A program made the translations under genes and the position numbers. From Vibrio rarus (GTDB lineage Bacteria; Pseudomonadota; Gammaproteobacteria; Enterobacterales; Vibrionaceae): 64,000 bases of DNA. Under the pieces are notes generated by a model, which saw only the letters and a program-made list of their open reading frames with translations, was not told the origin of the DNA and searched no databases. Below, one piece after another: positions 47,042 to 55,287 of this stretch. The DNA lies in contig NZ_AP024900.1 in assembly GCF_024347075.1 (NCBI RefSeq), forward strand, positions 744,001 to 808,000, in the 5' to 3' direction. How positions within the stretch are numbered: position 1 is the first letter of the stretch; each line of letters opens with the position of its first letter.

Positions 47042-47806
47042 CTAATGATTGTTAGGAAATAGTATCTCAGCTAAATGCTGCTGCAAACGGCGCGCGGCAA
47101 TTGTCGGAGATTTAGCTTGTTGTATAAAAGGTTTTACCTGCACTTTCTCTTTTACTTCAATAAGGAAAAAAGGTTTATTTAACGGTACGTTATACCATTT
47201 TTTCTCTTTAGTTAGAAAGCTCGGTGAGACGGTTATATGCACTAAACGTAAATCCCGTTGGGTGCGTATTGCAATTTGAGCTGCGCCTCTTTGTATTTTT
47301 GAACTTACCCCAGGTGTGGTTCGGGTTCCTTCTGGAAACACCAGTAACACATTACCTTGTTGGAATCGCTCTTCGCATCGTAACAGAAGATCGTCCGCTG
47401 TCTCATTTGGAATATAACCTGCCGCTTTTACAATGTGTTTCATAAAAGGGTTAGCCCAAATGGAGGACTTTACCAAGCAATCGCATCGTTTGAGTTGGGA
47501 TGCAATCAACACGTAATCTATCAAGCTTGGGTGATTGGCGATGATGAGACAATCGCTATCTTGCTGTAAAATATCTGCCCCAATGATTTTATAATCAATG
47601 GCGCCGGTAAACTTCATGAGCTTACAAAACCCATTAAAAGATTTTTGGATAGCACCTTGAACTCTGTATTCTTTATCCCTTTGTTTTTTAGTAAATAAAT
47701 GGATTAAAGGGATAATTACAAAACTAAGAAATAAGCCACCAAGCCCAAACACAGTAAAACAAAATCCGGTAGCGAGCACTCGCCAACCTTGGTTGAATGA
47801 CTTCAT
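47042..47806 (-). CDS. apeD: ApeD-like 1-acylglycerol-phosphate acyltransferase
   Basis: A 254-residue membrane-associated PlsC-type acyltransferase. An N-terminal membrane helix is followed by the NHPSLID motif (His92-x4-Asp97) and FPEGTRTT, both catalytic/substrate signatures of the family. In the cluster it is expected to help attach the polyene to its lipid carrier. It overlaps apeC by 4 bases. Confidence 0.85.
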   Translation of the reverse strand: MKSFNQGWRVLATGFCFTVFGLGGLFLSFVIIPLIHLFTKKQRDKEYRVQGAIQKSFNGFCKLMKFTGAIDYKIIGADILQQDSDCLIIANHPSLIDYVLIASQLKRCDCLVKSSIWANPFMKHIVKAAGYIPNETADDLLLRCEERFQQGNVLLVFPEGTRTTPGVSSKIQRGAAQIAIRTQRDLRLVHITVSPSFLTKEKKWYNVPLNKPFFLIEVKEKVQVKPFIQQAKSPTIAARRLQQHLAEILFPNNH

Positions 47807-48561
47807 CTGTTTTTATGCCACTGCCATTTTTGCAAAGGCGATGAGATCGTCCAATTTGCATTTTCTGATAAAAAATGACGCATAAAAGTCAATGCCTGCG
47901 GCAGTGGAGACCTTGCCGTATCATTGGTTGTTTGCTTGGTTGCCGAAATTTTGTCGCCGGATGATAACACTAGCCCTAGCCCAAAGCCGCGGTAAACTTG
48001 GTTTTCATATATGGTATATGCATCAGGCAGAGGTTCATCAAAGTTAATAACCAGTACTTTATGGCTTGGATAGCTCTGTAAGTAGCTCCAAGCTTCAACC
48101 AATGCACTATGAAATGTATTTTGTGAGGCGGCAATAGAGGTGACCGGAATAGGCTTTTTAGCAGCAATGGTGGCAAGGCCCGCAGCCGTATTGTGCACCG
48201 ATTGCGAAAACGCCATAGGGGAGGCTTGCTCTCCTTGCACAATATCATTAATTAATTGCACGCTACGGTGTAATTCACCATGGCGACTGCTAAACACAAG
48301 GTAATCCACCTCATGCTCATCAAGTAACTCAAGGGTCGTTTGAACGGCAAGTTTACTTAGATTGCTCATTCGGCGTCGCATCATTGGTGGAATGAGAGCG
48401 GTGACGAGTTTGCTTTCTTCGGGCCAAGTGCCACTTTGTGCCCACAGTCGCCATTCGGCAGGTGTTGAAACGCCGGGAGAATAGGCATTCCACGCATCAA
48501 TGTTGAACTGTAGTTTTGTATTTAATTTATGCATAGTATCTTGAAAGGTAAAGGGTTTCAT
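47803..48561 (-). CDS. apeC: ApeC-like ketosynthase chain-length factor
   Basis: A ~252-residue, short ketosynthase-like protein. The expected nucleophile position reads AASQNTF, with Gln instead of Cys, as in chain-length factors that pair with an active ketosynthase (here probably ApeO). The first part (NIDAWNAYSPGVSTPAEWRLWA) is typical of APE clusters. The start is uncertain: Met at 48561, 48567 or 48534 are all possible and the frame opens at 48636; none has a strong ribosome-binding site. It is the first gene of the long minus-strand operon. Confidence 0.8.
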   Translation of the reverse strand: MKPFTFQDTMHKLNTKLQFNIDAWNAYSPGVSTPAEWRLWAQSGTWPEESKLVTALIPPMMRRRMSNLSKLAVQTTLELLDEHEVDYLVFSSRHGELHRSVQLINDIVQGEQASPMAFSQSVHNTAAGLATIAAKKPIPVTSIAASQNTFHSALVEAWSYLQSYPSHKVLVINFDEPLPDAYTIYENQVYRGFGLGLVLSSGDKISATKQTTNDTARSPLPQALTFMRHFLSENANWTISSPLQKWQWHKNR

Positions 48562-48729
48562 AAGCATGTAAACAATTGATGGGATCTTATAAGAACCATC
48601 ACCGATAAAAAACAGACACAGTTTGCGGATATCCATTCATTTTTGCAAAAATTATTTTCACTGCAACTAATACATTAACGCAATAAACTCAAAAGCAAAA
48701 GGTGGTAGTATTTGGCGCAATTGCTATCG

Positions 48730-48759
48730 TTGAAAAAAACGTGTCAATATTGTTATAGT
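48730..48759 (+). promoter_or_regulatory. predicted sigma-70 promoter of the methyltransferase gene
   Basis: TTGAAA, an 18-base spacer and TATAGT, with the -10 ending 50 bases before the GTG start. The same ~170-bp gap must also hold the leftward promoter of the APE operon. Confidence 0.5.
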
Positions 48760-48808
48760 TTGGCTCAAACGGCTAAAAAGCATCTAATTACTTACTGAAG
48801 GTTTATCT

Positions 48809-49876
48809 GTGTTAAATAAAGTTCAAGACCCATACACCGCTCTGGAAGCGAAAACGGAAGCGCAAAAACTCTCTTTTGCTCCTATCGTCTTCCATACTGC
48901 GAGAACATTGCGTGACTTAGGGATTTTAGCCGTATTAGATTCAGCCGGTGAACAGGGACTCTGTGCGGACGATATTAGCCAGCAGGCAGGAGTATCGGAG
49001 TACGGTGTTAAAGTGCTTCTTGATATGGCGGTTAGCGCCAATATCGTCACCTGGAACAAACCAAACTACGCTATTGCCAATTTGGGTTTCTTTTTACTGC
49101 ACGACGGCATGACTAAAGCCAATATGGATTTCACTGCGGACGTTTGTTATGCCGCCATGATGCATTTAACAGAAGCGATTGTGGAAGGGAAACCGGCTGG
49201 TTTGAAAGAATTAGGGGATTGGGAAACCATCTATCAAGGTTTATCTAAACTGCCGGAGCAAGCCAAGCAAAGTTGGTTTAACTTTGATCATTTCTACTCT
49301 GATCGTTCTTTCCCTAAATTGCTAGAAACGGTATTTGGTAATGAGCCGAAAACTTTGGCTGATATCGGTGGTAATACGGGTAAATGGGCCATGCAGTGTT
49401 GTAATTACAACACTGCTGTCAATGTCACTATTGTGGACCTTCCGCAGCAGTTAGAAATGGCAAAACAAAATGCCATTGAGAACGGGTTTGAGTCTCGTAT
49501 TAATTTTTATCCCGCCAATATGCTCAATAAAGAGCAGACGTTACCGGAAAATATTGACGTATGGTGGATGAGCCAATTCTTAGATTGCTTCTCACCTATG
49601 GAAATATTGACCATACTTAAGAAAGTGAAGCAGCAGCTACGTGAAGGGGACTCTATCTATATTCTTGAGCTCTTTTTCGATGCACAAAAATACGATGCCG
49701 CCACTTATAGCTTAAATGCAACCTCACTGTATTTTACCTGCCTTGCTAATGGTAACAGTCGTTTTTACCGCAGTGATGACTTCTTAGAAATTGTTGAAGC
49801 CGCGGATTTAGTAGTTGAAGAGCGCATTGATAACATCGGTTTAGGCCATACCTTGCTTAAAATTAAAGCGCGATAA
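48809..49876 (+). CDS. SAM-dependent methyltransferase of the aryl polyene cluster
   Basis: A 355-residue class I methyltransferase of the O-methyltransferase-2 (plant COMT-like) type: an N-terminal winged-helix dimerisation region (LCADDISQQAGVSEYGVKVLL) and a SAM-binding core with TLADIGGNTGKWAMQ, followed by VTIVDLPQQLEMA. It is transcribed divergently from the APE operon. Methyltransferases in this place are thought to modify the aryl head group of the polyene; whether it acts on oxygen or carbon is not visible. The GTG start at 48809 is supported by GAAGG 7-11 bases upstream. Confidence 0.8.
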   Translation: MLNKVQDPYTALEAKTEAQKLSFAPIVFHTARTLRDLGILAVLDSAGEQGLCADDISQQAGVSEYGVKVLLDMAVSANIVTWNKPNYAIANLGFFLLHDGMTKANMDFTADVCYAAMMHLTEAIVEGKPAGLKELGDWETIYQGLSKLPEQAKQSWFNFDHFYSDRSFPKLLETVFGNEPKTLADIGGNTGKWAMQCCNYNTAVNVTIVDLPQQLEMAKQNAIENGFESRINFYPANMLNKEQTLPENIDVWWMSQFLDCFSPMEILTILKKVKQQLREGDSIYILELFFDAQKYDAATYSLNATSLYFTCLANGNSRFYRSDDFLEIVEAADLVVEERIDNIGLGHTLLKIKAR

Positions 49877-49909
49877 GCGAGTTATTCAGTCGCAGTAAAT
49901 ACCAAAAGG

Positions 49910-49960
49910 CCCTCAATGCTGGTTAACTAGAAATAGTTTCAGATATTGAGGGTCTTTTTC
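49910..49960 (+). terminator. terminator of the methyltransferase gene
   Basis: Stem CCCTCAAT / ATTGAGGG with a long loop, followed by TCTTTTTC, about 35 bases after the stop. Confidence 0.7.
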
Positions 49961-49990
49961 GTTTTAAGATCAATGATGAGCAGAGCGGTT

Positions 49991-50152
49991 ATATTAATCA
50001 CACTAAGTAAGTGGTCAGAAATAGCGCAGGAAAAATGCTCAAAAACAAGGCAGAATTTTTCGATAAGTCGTTATTCTACAATCAAAAATTCTAACGCAGT
50101 TATCGAGTATTTTAACAAGCTAGAATGACCCGTTATTTTGTATGATTGGTAC
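49991..50152 (-). repeat. 162-bp palindromic repeat, copy D (reverse orientation)
   Basis: Complete copy in the opposite orientation: it starts ATATTAATCACACTAAGTAA and ends GTATGATTGGTAC. Its right end carries the last codons and the TAA stop of the minus-strand HAD phosphatase gene. Confidence 0.9.
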
Positions 50153-50969
50153 TAATTAGCCGTTGCCCCTTAGCCGCAATGATTTTGTTGGCTAATTCAG
50201 CAAAGCCAAAGCCGCCATTGTGCTCTAGTAAATGGCTAGGTTTATGAGTTAGCTGCGTCAGCACTTTACGGATATTGTTGACGCCATAGGTCGTTGGCAA
50301 CCACTCAAACATGGCTTCATCATTGAGTGAGTCTCCTACATAACTCACTTGTTGAAATCTGCTTCCTTGATTATGACCGTTGGCTCTTAGATAAGCCTCT
50401 GCGGTGGCTCGTTTATTGTGATCGCCAATCCACACATTGAGATGAATGGAGCTGCGGGTTGCGTGTACGGGCTGTCCATCAATGACAAGGGATCGACATT
50501 GATGCATTAATTGTTGAGCTATTTTATCACTCACCGGTAGGCGGTCTTGGCTTAGGTTTATCGCCACATCGCACCAGCGAAAGCTTTGATCAGAGGCAAA
50601 AGTAATATCAGAATATTGAGCCAATAGCACTTGTAAATGCTGTTTCAATTGAGCTTGCTGGTTTTGCATTTTTGATAATGGTAACTGCGTGTGCACTTTG
50701 AACCCTGTAAGGTGTTTTACCATCCAAAAAGCACCATTTTCGCCAATTACACCGTGAATAGGCCAAAGTTTGGCCATTTGATCGCACCAACCAGCGCATG
50801 CGCCTGTTACAGCAACCACGTTGACACCCACTTGCTCAAGTTCATATAGCGCTTTTAACGTGACATCGGGAAGTTTTCCCTGCCATGTTAGCGTGTCATC
50901 AACATCGGTAAGTAGCCATTCTATATTCTGTAAATGCTCATTATTTAGTGAATCAACGGAGCTTAGCAT
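50133..50969 (-). CDS. HAD-superfamily phosphatase (Cof/SPP-like, type IIB)
   Basis: A 278-residue HAD hydrolase. Motif I is LLTDVDDTLTW (Asp22, Asp24) and motif IV is YVGDSLNDEAMF, so the catalytic Asp residues are present; the cap region between them is of the IIB type, as in sucrose/mannosylglycerate phosphatases. The substrate is unknown. The last residues (ISTNHTK) and the stop codon are encoded by the inverted-repeat end of repeat copy D, so the original C-terminus was replaced or extended by the insertion. Monocistronic. Confidence 0.8.
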   Translation of the reverse strand: MLSSVDSLNNEHLQNIEWLLTDVDDTLTWQGKLPDVTLKALYELEQVGVNVVAVTGACAGWCDQMAKLWPIHGVIGENGAFWMVKHLTGFKVHTQLPLSKMQNQQAQLKQHLQVLLAQYSDITFASDQSFRWCDVAINLSQDRLPVSDKIAQQLMHQCRSLVIDGQPVHATRSSIHLNVWIGDHNKRATAEAYLRANGHNQGSRFQQVSYVGDSLNDEAMFEWLPTTYGVNNIRKVLTQLTHKPSHLLEHNGGFGFAELANKIIAAKGQRLISTNHTK

Positions 50970-51361
50970 TGGCGAACTCTTATTGGGTGATAATCAAAAG
51001 TTAAGTTTAAACGAATTATCTTATGGTAATAAGTCGCTAACACGACATTGATGTAAAGTTTTTGCTACATCATTAGATTCGGGGGTGCGCAGTCTGAAGG
51101 TAAGAGTAACATAGTATTTGTGGCCGTTTGGTTAAGTAAGATCTGAACAGAGTTTTCTCATTAGCATAATATAATTCGTTAAAACAGGAATACCTTATTT
51201 TATACTGGTCATCTTTGATGTGTGATAACCGCATAAAATAGAGGCCTAACTTTTCTTGCCTTTCTCATTCGTTGTCACTTAATTTGGACATAGTGTCGAC
51301 ATTAATCGCTACATAAACGTAAATATGGATGTAGCCAACCAATGACAGGCAAATATTAAAA
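50970..51361. other. intergenic region upstream of the small OM protein gene
   Basis: About 390 bp with no supportable gene, AT-rich, between divergent genes. It must hold the promoters of the HAD phosphatase and the 51.4-kb gene. No site identified. Confidence 0.5.
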
Positions 51362-51940
51362 TTGGATTTAAAATTGAACAGTAAAAATGGACTTAACATT
51401 GCAATCTTAGCGCTACTAATTTCATCTGCTGCTAGCGCACAAAATTTTGATCGTGAAAATATGGGGCAAATTGGTGTTGGACTAGGGTATTCATCATACT
51501 CAGATACGACGTCGGTTAATGTGTTTTTTCAGAAGAATTCTGCAGGGCACTTGGGTTTACGTGGGCAAATTGGTATTGCTGGTGGTATAGAGGATACGAA
51601 AGACTATAGTGAGGTGATGAATAAGCCGTTTTCTTGGCATAAAAGAACACCTGAAAAAGATGTTGATAGTGCTGTGACTTTTTCGGTGGCCGCAACTTAT
51701 ACGCTAAATACAGAGATACCTATTAGCTTTTGGGTTGGACCTGAATTTGCTTATACGAGAAAATATAAGGCTTATCACTCCAATTATGCAATGGGAAATT
51801 ACTTCTTAAAAGGAGATTCAGGGAGTTTATGGGGGGGAGCCGCGGGATTGAATTTGACCGCAAATAATGGCTTAAATATGGGCTTAGCTTACTCGTCAAC
51901 GACTGAAGCCGTACTCTTTGATATCGGTTTTACCAATTAA
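51362..51940 (+). CDS. putative outer-membrane beta-barrel protein
   Basis: A 192-residue exported protein with a signal peptide ending SAASA-Q. The mature part alternates polar and hydrophobic residues (GQIGVGLGYSSYSD, LGLRGQIGIAGG, FSVAATYTL, SFWVGPEFAYTRKY, GLNMGLAYSSTTEAVLFDIGF), as expected for an eight-strand barrel, and ends in a barrel-like strand, though with a terminal Asn. No family named with confidence. No in-frame ATG is available: TTG at 51362 or 51374 must be used, the latter with GGAT about 10 bases upstream. Confidence 0.55.
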   Translation: MDLKLNSKNGLNIAILALLISSAASAQNFDRENMGQIGVGLGYSSYSDTTSVNVFFQKNSAGHLGLRGQIGIAGGIEDTKDYSEVMNKPFSWHKRTPEKDVDSAVTFSVAATYTLNTEIPISFWVGPEFAYTRKYKAYHSNYAMGNYFLKGDSGSLWGGAAGLNLTANNGLNMGLAYSSTTEAVLFDIGFTN

Positions 51941-51969
51941 TATTTATGGTGTTACTGACGCTAAATATA

Positions 51970-52041
51970 AGCAGCTAGCAATGTGTGAGCACGACTAGCT
52001 GCTTTTGTCTTCAATACCTCTTAGTAAAATGAAGAGGTATT
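51970..52041. terminator. two hairpins between convergent OM-protein genes
   Basis: First stem GCAGCTAG / CTAGCTGC followed by TTTTG serves the rightward gene. Second stem AATACCTCTT / AAGAGGTATT (52013-52041) could serve the leftward one. Confidence 0.7.
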
Positions 52042-52055
52042 ATGCGCTATTTTAA

Positions 52056-52634
52056 TTATTTGAACGCGTAACGAATGCCTAGAGCTGCATTGACATTGAA
52101 GTGGAAGTCATCAGGTATATCTACAGATGGAGCTAATGATACGTAGCCATCCCATTGTGGAGCAAATTGCCAATCTAGGCCTAGAGGGACGCGAATACCA
52201 TATTCATTAAAGTATTGATCTTCATCTCTTGCCCAGTATCCATCATGCCAATGATGGCATTGACCATTAGCATCATAGGAATCACATTGGCCGTTATGAC
52301 CGTGCCAGTGACCATGGTTGCCATGCCAAGTTTTATTGAAGTGATAAAAGCCACCAACACCTACATAATAAGTGAATGGTAGTTTAGGGCTAAAGCGTTG
52401 ATTTTTTACTACAAGATAATCAGCAGAAAGACCATCATTACCAATGAATGCATCTACAGTGTCATAGAGCTCTGCACTTACCCCAAAGCCTTGGTCGAAA
52501 CCAACACCGAGTTTGAAATCAGAATGGTTTGAGTAACTACGCGGTTTCGTGTTTACAGGCGTTCCTGTATCCGCATGAGCTGCAGTGGCGGATAAAATGA
52601 CGCCTACGGCCAACAATGCTTTAAATTTATTCAT
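52056..52634 (-). CDS. putative outer-membrane protein with His/Cys-rich loop
   Basis: A 192-residue exported protein: signal peptide MNKFKALLAVGVILSATAAHA (cut before DT), then alternating beta strands ending with a typical barrel terminus (ALGIRYAFK, final Lys after Phe). In the middle is an unusual loop with nine His and two Cys (WHGNHGHWHGHNGQC, then QCHHWHDG) that looks like a metal-binding or surface-exposed loop. The ATG at 52634 is preferred over 52766: it starts the signal peptide and has AGGAAT upstream. No family recognised. Confidence 0.6.
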   Translation of the reverse strand: MNKFKALLAVGVILSATAAHADTGTPVNTKPRSYSNHSDFKLGVGFDQGFGVSAELYDTVDAFIGNDGLSADYLVVKNQRFSPKLPFTYYVGVGGFYHFNKTWHGNHGHWHGHNGQCDSYDANGQCHHWHDGYWARDEDQYFNEYGIRVPLGLDWQFAPQWDGYVSLAPSVDIPDDFHFNVNAALGIRYAFK

Positions 52635-52983
52635 GATATTCCTAATAGTGTACTTGCCCATACATCTGCCTATATATGCGGCAGAAAACATGTGTAATTT
52701 TCCATGGATGTGATGAGTATCGCAATAATTCTCAGTAAAGTTCAATCGAGATGGTCTTTTTTGCATGTAAAGATAATTTTCATAAATGAAGAGAGCATGA
52801 ATTAGAAGGGCCGTATGGCATACTGTTAAATAGAAAGGTTACCGAGGTATCCAGTGCATAATCTGCTTTAGTTGCAATAAAATATCATTAAATAAAAATA
52901 TAATTCCAAAAATAAAATTTCATTGTTAGAGATAGGAGTATTACTATCCATAATAGTGTCCTACTTTTAAAAAAGGTATAATA

Positions 52984-53565
52984 ATGAAACGCTTGCTAAT
53001 AATATTTCTTCTATTTAACTTAGGAGGTTGTGCATCTACTTTAAAAGATAAGGTTGTTTTTGAACATCATGATAATACTGTAAAAGTAGACAATCTTAAT
53101 ATGCAGGCAACGTTGGCTGACAATTACACCTTTGTGCGTGATGTTGCATTCGACGGTTATAGAGCATATAGCAACACTCCTGGTGGAGAGACCAATAGAT
53201 TTAAAGAAGCAATTTATAAAGATAATAATAGCAATAACTTTATTGTTTTCATGAAAAAATCATGTACAAATTGTTTCTTTACACCTGAATCCATATCAAC
53301 AAATAGCATAGATTCAATTAAGGTAGACAATAATAGATACTATTTACGCAATACAAAATTTGAATTGCAATCTGGCAGCAATGGCGGTGTTCTTGCAAAT
53401 GTAGTGTTTGATTCTATGAAAGGTGCTAAGAAAACGCAGAGCTTTTGTGGTCAAAAATATACAACAATAAATTACAATCATTTATATAACATCATGGAGT
53501 TTAGTCCTTGTGGACAACAAGATGTTGGAATAAAGAATGTGGTGTCTTTTAGTAAATTAAATTAA
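52984..53565 (+). CDS. hypothetical lipoprotein
   Basis: A 193-residue protein with a lipoprotein signal (MKRLLIIFLLFNLGGC, acylated Cys16) and a ~177-residue mature domain with four further Cys (SCTNCFF, SFCGQKY, SPCGQQD) that could make two disulfides. No known family recognised. Composition is AT-richer (many Asn, Lys, Ile) than its neighbours, which may indicate acquired DNA. It is divergent from the His-rich barrel gene and ends at a palindromic hairpin. Confidence 0.6.
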   Translation: MKRLLIIFLLFNLGGCASTLKDKVVFEHHDNTVKVDNLNMQATLADNYTFVRDVAFDGYRAYSNTPGGETNRFKEAIYKDNNSNNFIVFMKKSCTNCFFTPESISTNSIDSIKVDNNRYYLRNTKFELQSGSNGGVLANVVFDSMKGAKKTQSFCGQKYTTINYNHLYNIMEFSPCGQQDVGIKNVVSFSKLN

Positions 53566-53584
53566 ATTTACATCTGATCGCTTT

Positions 53585-53616
53585 CACGGCCATATTTTTA
53601 ATAAAATATGGCCGTG
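53585..53616. terminator. palindromic hairpin between the lipoprotein and GNAT-like genes
   Basis: CACGGCCATATTTT / AAAATATGGCCGTG, perfect over 14 bp with a 4-base loop, between convergent genes. There is little of a T tract outside the stem. Confidence 0.6.
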
Positions 53617-53633
53617 TTATTAAGTAAAAGACC

Positions 53634-54095
53634 TTAACTAATGAGCAGTTGGTACACTTTACCTTGTTCTGTTTCACTTACAGTGTCAGTGAGTTTTTGA
53701 CATAAAGCATGACCTGCTTCATTATCGCTATCAACGTGGAAGTTGACTGAAAAGGAAGTGATGCTATTACGTGCTAAACCATTTTTAAGCTCTGCCATCG
53801 CTTTTTCAAATACAGCAGTAGCATGACCTTGTTTACGAAACTTTTGAAAAGTAGCAATCTCTATATCAAAATTTAAGCTATCTGCTGCAGAATCCTTCAC
53901 TGTTGCAACGCACAATGCTTTAACTCGAGTTCCCGTCCCCATGAGTGCGTAAGAGTAGCGAGTCTCGCCATCTGGTTGGTCTAAATAGACAATTATATCT
54001 GGGTATAACTCACCTTTATCGGTAAAAATGCTGTTATTGTTTAGTGCCTTTTGAAAGTCACTAAATGCAAATTCTGCGGTATTTTGCTCACTCAT
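53634..54095 (-). CDS. GNAT-like N-acetyltransferase (tentative)
   Basis: A 153-residue protein. The segment FDIEIATFQKFRKQGHATAVFEKAMAEL resembles the acetyl-CoA binding motif of GNAT enzymes (Arg-x2-Gly-x-Ala at the strand-4/helix-3 turn), and the downstream FHVDSDNEAGHALCQKLTD fits the following strand and helix. The first 35 residues have no recognised feature. The substrate is unknown. Tentative, as only one motif supports it. Confidence 0.5.
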   Translation of the reverse strand: MSEQNTAEFAFSDFQKALNNNSIFTDKGELYPDIIVYLDQPDGETRYSYALMGTGTRVKALCVATVKDSAADSLNFDIEIATFQKFRKQGHATAVFEKAMAELKNGLARNSITSFSVNFHVDSDNEAGHALCQKLTDTVSETEQGKVYQLLIS

Positions 54096-54317
54096 ATTTA
54101 TCCCTTAAACAATGTAGCTACGAAGCTATAGCGTCCATTATGCCACATTGGACCATCAATAAACCGCACCATAATTGCAAGGTTAGCTTTCTTGCTCAAA
54201 CTGTTAATGGGTCGTCAGCCCAATTAAGTTGGAGGTTATGTAAACTTATATTAGGCCGGCATAAAAGATGGGGGATTGTGTTAGTTTTCGCTATTACTCT
54301 ACTATTTGGTATCTTTC

Positions 54318-54983
54318 ATGAAAAAACATAATCTCATCGCCCTTTGTAGTTTAGCTTTGCTTTCTTCATCGGCATTTGCCAGTTCAGATCAATCAGGTTT
54401 TTATGTGTTAGGTGCCGTTGGTACGACGGGTATGGACGATGGCGGTTATACAGAAGATGCTGAGGATACAGTTCGATTAAATGGAAATGATCCATACTTC
54501 AAGACGGAGTTGGAAGGTAAAGGTGTAACTAAGCTATACAGTGCAGGCTATCAAATAAACCGCATTGTAGGTATAGAGGCGACCTATACGGATTATGGTC
54601 ATATTAATGCTAGAACGCATCATGATTCGGTGAAAGTCTTTGATCCAGAATCATTTTCTGTGTCTGCAAATTTAGGCTACTCCTTCCATAACGGTTTACG
54701 TCCATTCGCCAAGATAGGGCTTTCGTATGTTGATTTAGGCCAAGATGATTCACAAAATTCGGCAATAAAAAACCCTAATAAATTAGGTGGCGTTCATGTT
54801 GGCGCAGGTGTTGAATATGCGTTAGACCTTGGCGAGAACAATGGTAACCTTTTATTTAGAACTGGTGTTGAAGGCGATATAGTTAATGCTGAAATGAAAC
54901 AAAAAAGCCCCAACAATTTTTATGATGACAACTACAGTTGGTCATTGGCCACCCTATATGCAGGCGTAGGTTACCGCTTCTAA
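54318..54983 (+). CDS. outer-membrane beta-barrel protein (OmpA-like/opacity type)
   Basis: A 221-residue protein: signal peptide (cut near AFA-S) followed by alternating strands characteristic of the eight-stranded OMP_b-brl family (SGFYVLGAVGTTGMD, GIEATYTDYGHIN, SVSANLGYSFHNGLRPFAKIG, LYAGVGYRF), with the canonical terminal Phe used by the BAM machinery. It has an acidic loop after strand 1 (EDAEDT). The ATG at 54318 is preferred over 54306, since it starts the signal peptide. It is an envelope protein without a named function. Confidence 0.75.
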   Translation: MKKHNLIALCSLALLSSSAFASSDQSGFYVLGAVGTTGMDDGGYTEDAEDTVRLNGNDPYFKTELEGKGVTKLYSAGYQINRIVGIEATYTDYGHINARTHHDSVKVFDPESFSVSANLGYSFHNGLRPFAKIGLSYVDLGQDDSQNSAIKNPNKLGGVHVGAGVEYALDLGENNGNLLFRTGVEGDIVNAEMKQKSPNNFYDDNYSWSLATLYAGVGYRF

Positions 54984-55287
54984 TCAAAACATCAAAGGGA
55001 AGTACATCTTCCCTTTTTATATCCAGACACCCACCATAGCATCCATGAGATTCTACTATATGTACTATATGGACATCCATAACTAACCCCAAGACTTAGT
55101 AGAATCAATGCATCATATTGAGCATGGTGACTACCAATCAACTTGGTTTTGAGTTTCTAGGCGTTGTTCAACAGAAAGAGCACCCTGTATAGGTTGAAAA
55201 ATAAGGCAAATTAATTGAATAGCGGATTTTGTTATATGCCTTGACTCCCAAAAAAATGAGAAGAGGATCTAGCGAAATATCTGTGGG
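54984..55287. other. intergenic region left of the RAYT-like gene
   Basis: About 300 bp between convergent genes. It has only short chance frames. I looked for short palindromes of the REP type that RAYT proteins mobilise and saw none that I would defend. Confidence 0.45.

Noticed and set aside
49946..50128. 60-codon plus-strand frame
   Set aside because: Most of it is repeat copy D read through; similar frames arise in repeat sequence by chance.
54065..54331. 88-codon plus-strand frame
   Set aside because: Begins inside the GNAT-like gene on the other strand and runs into the signal peptide of the barrel gene in another frame; no supporting motif.
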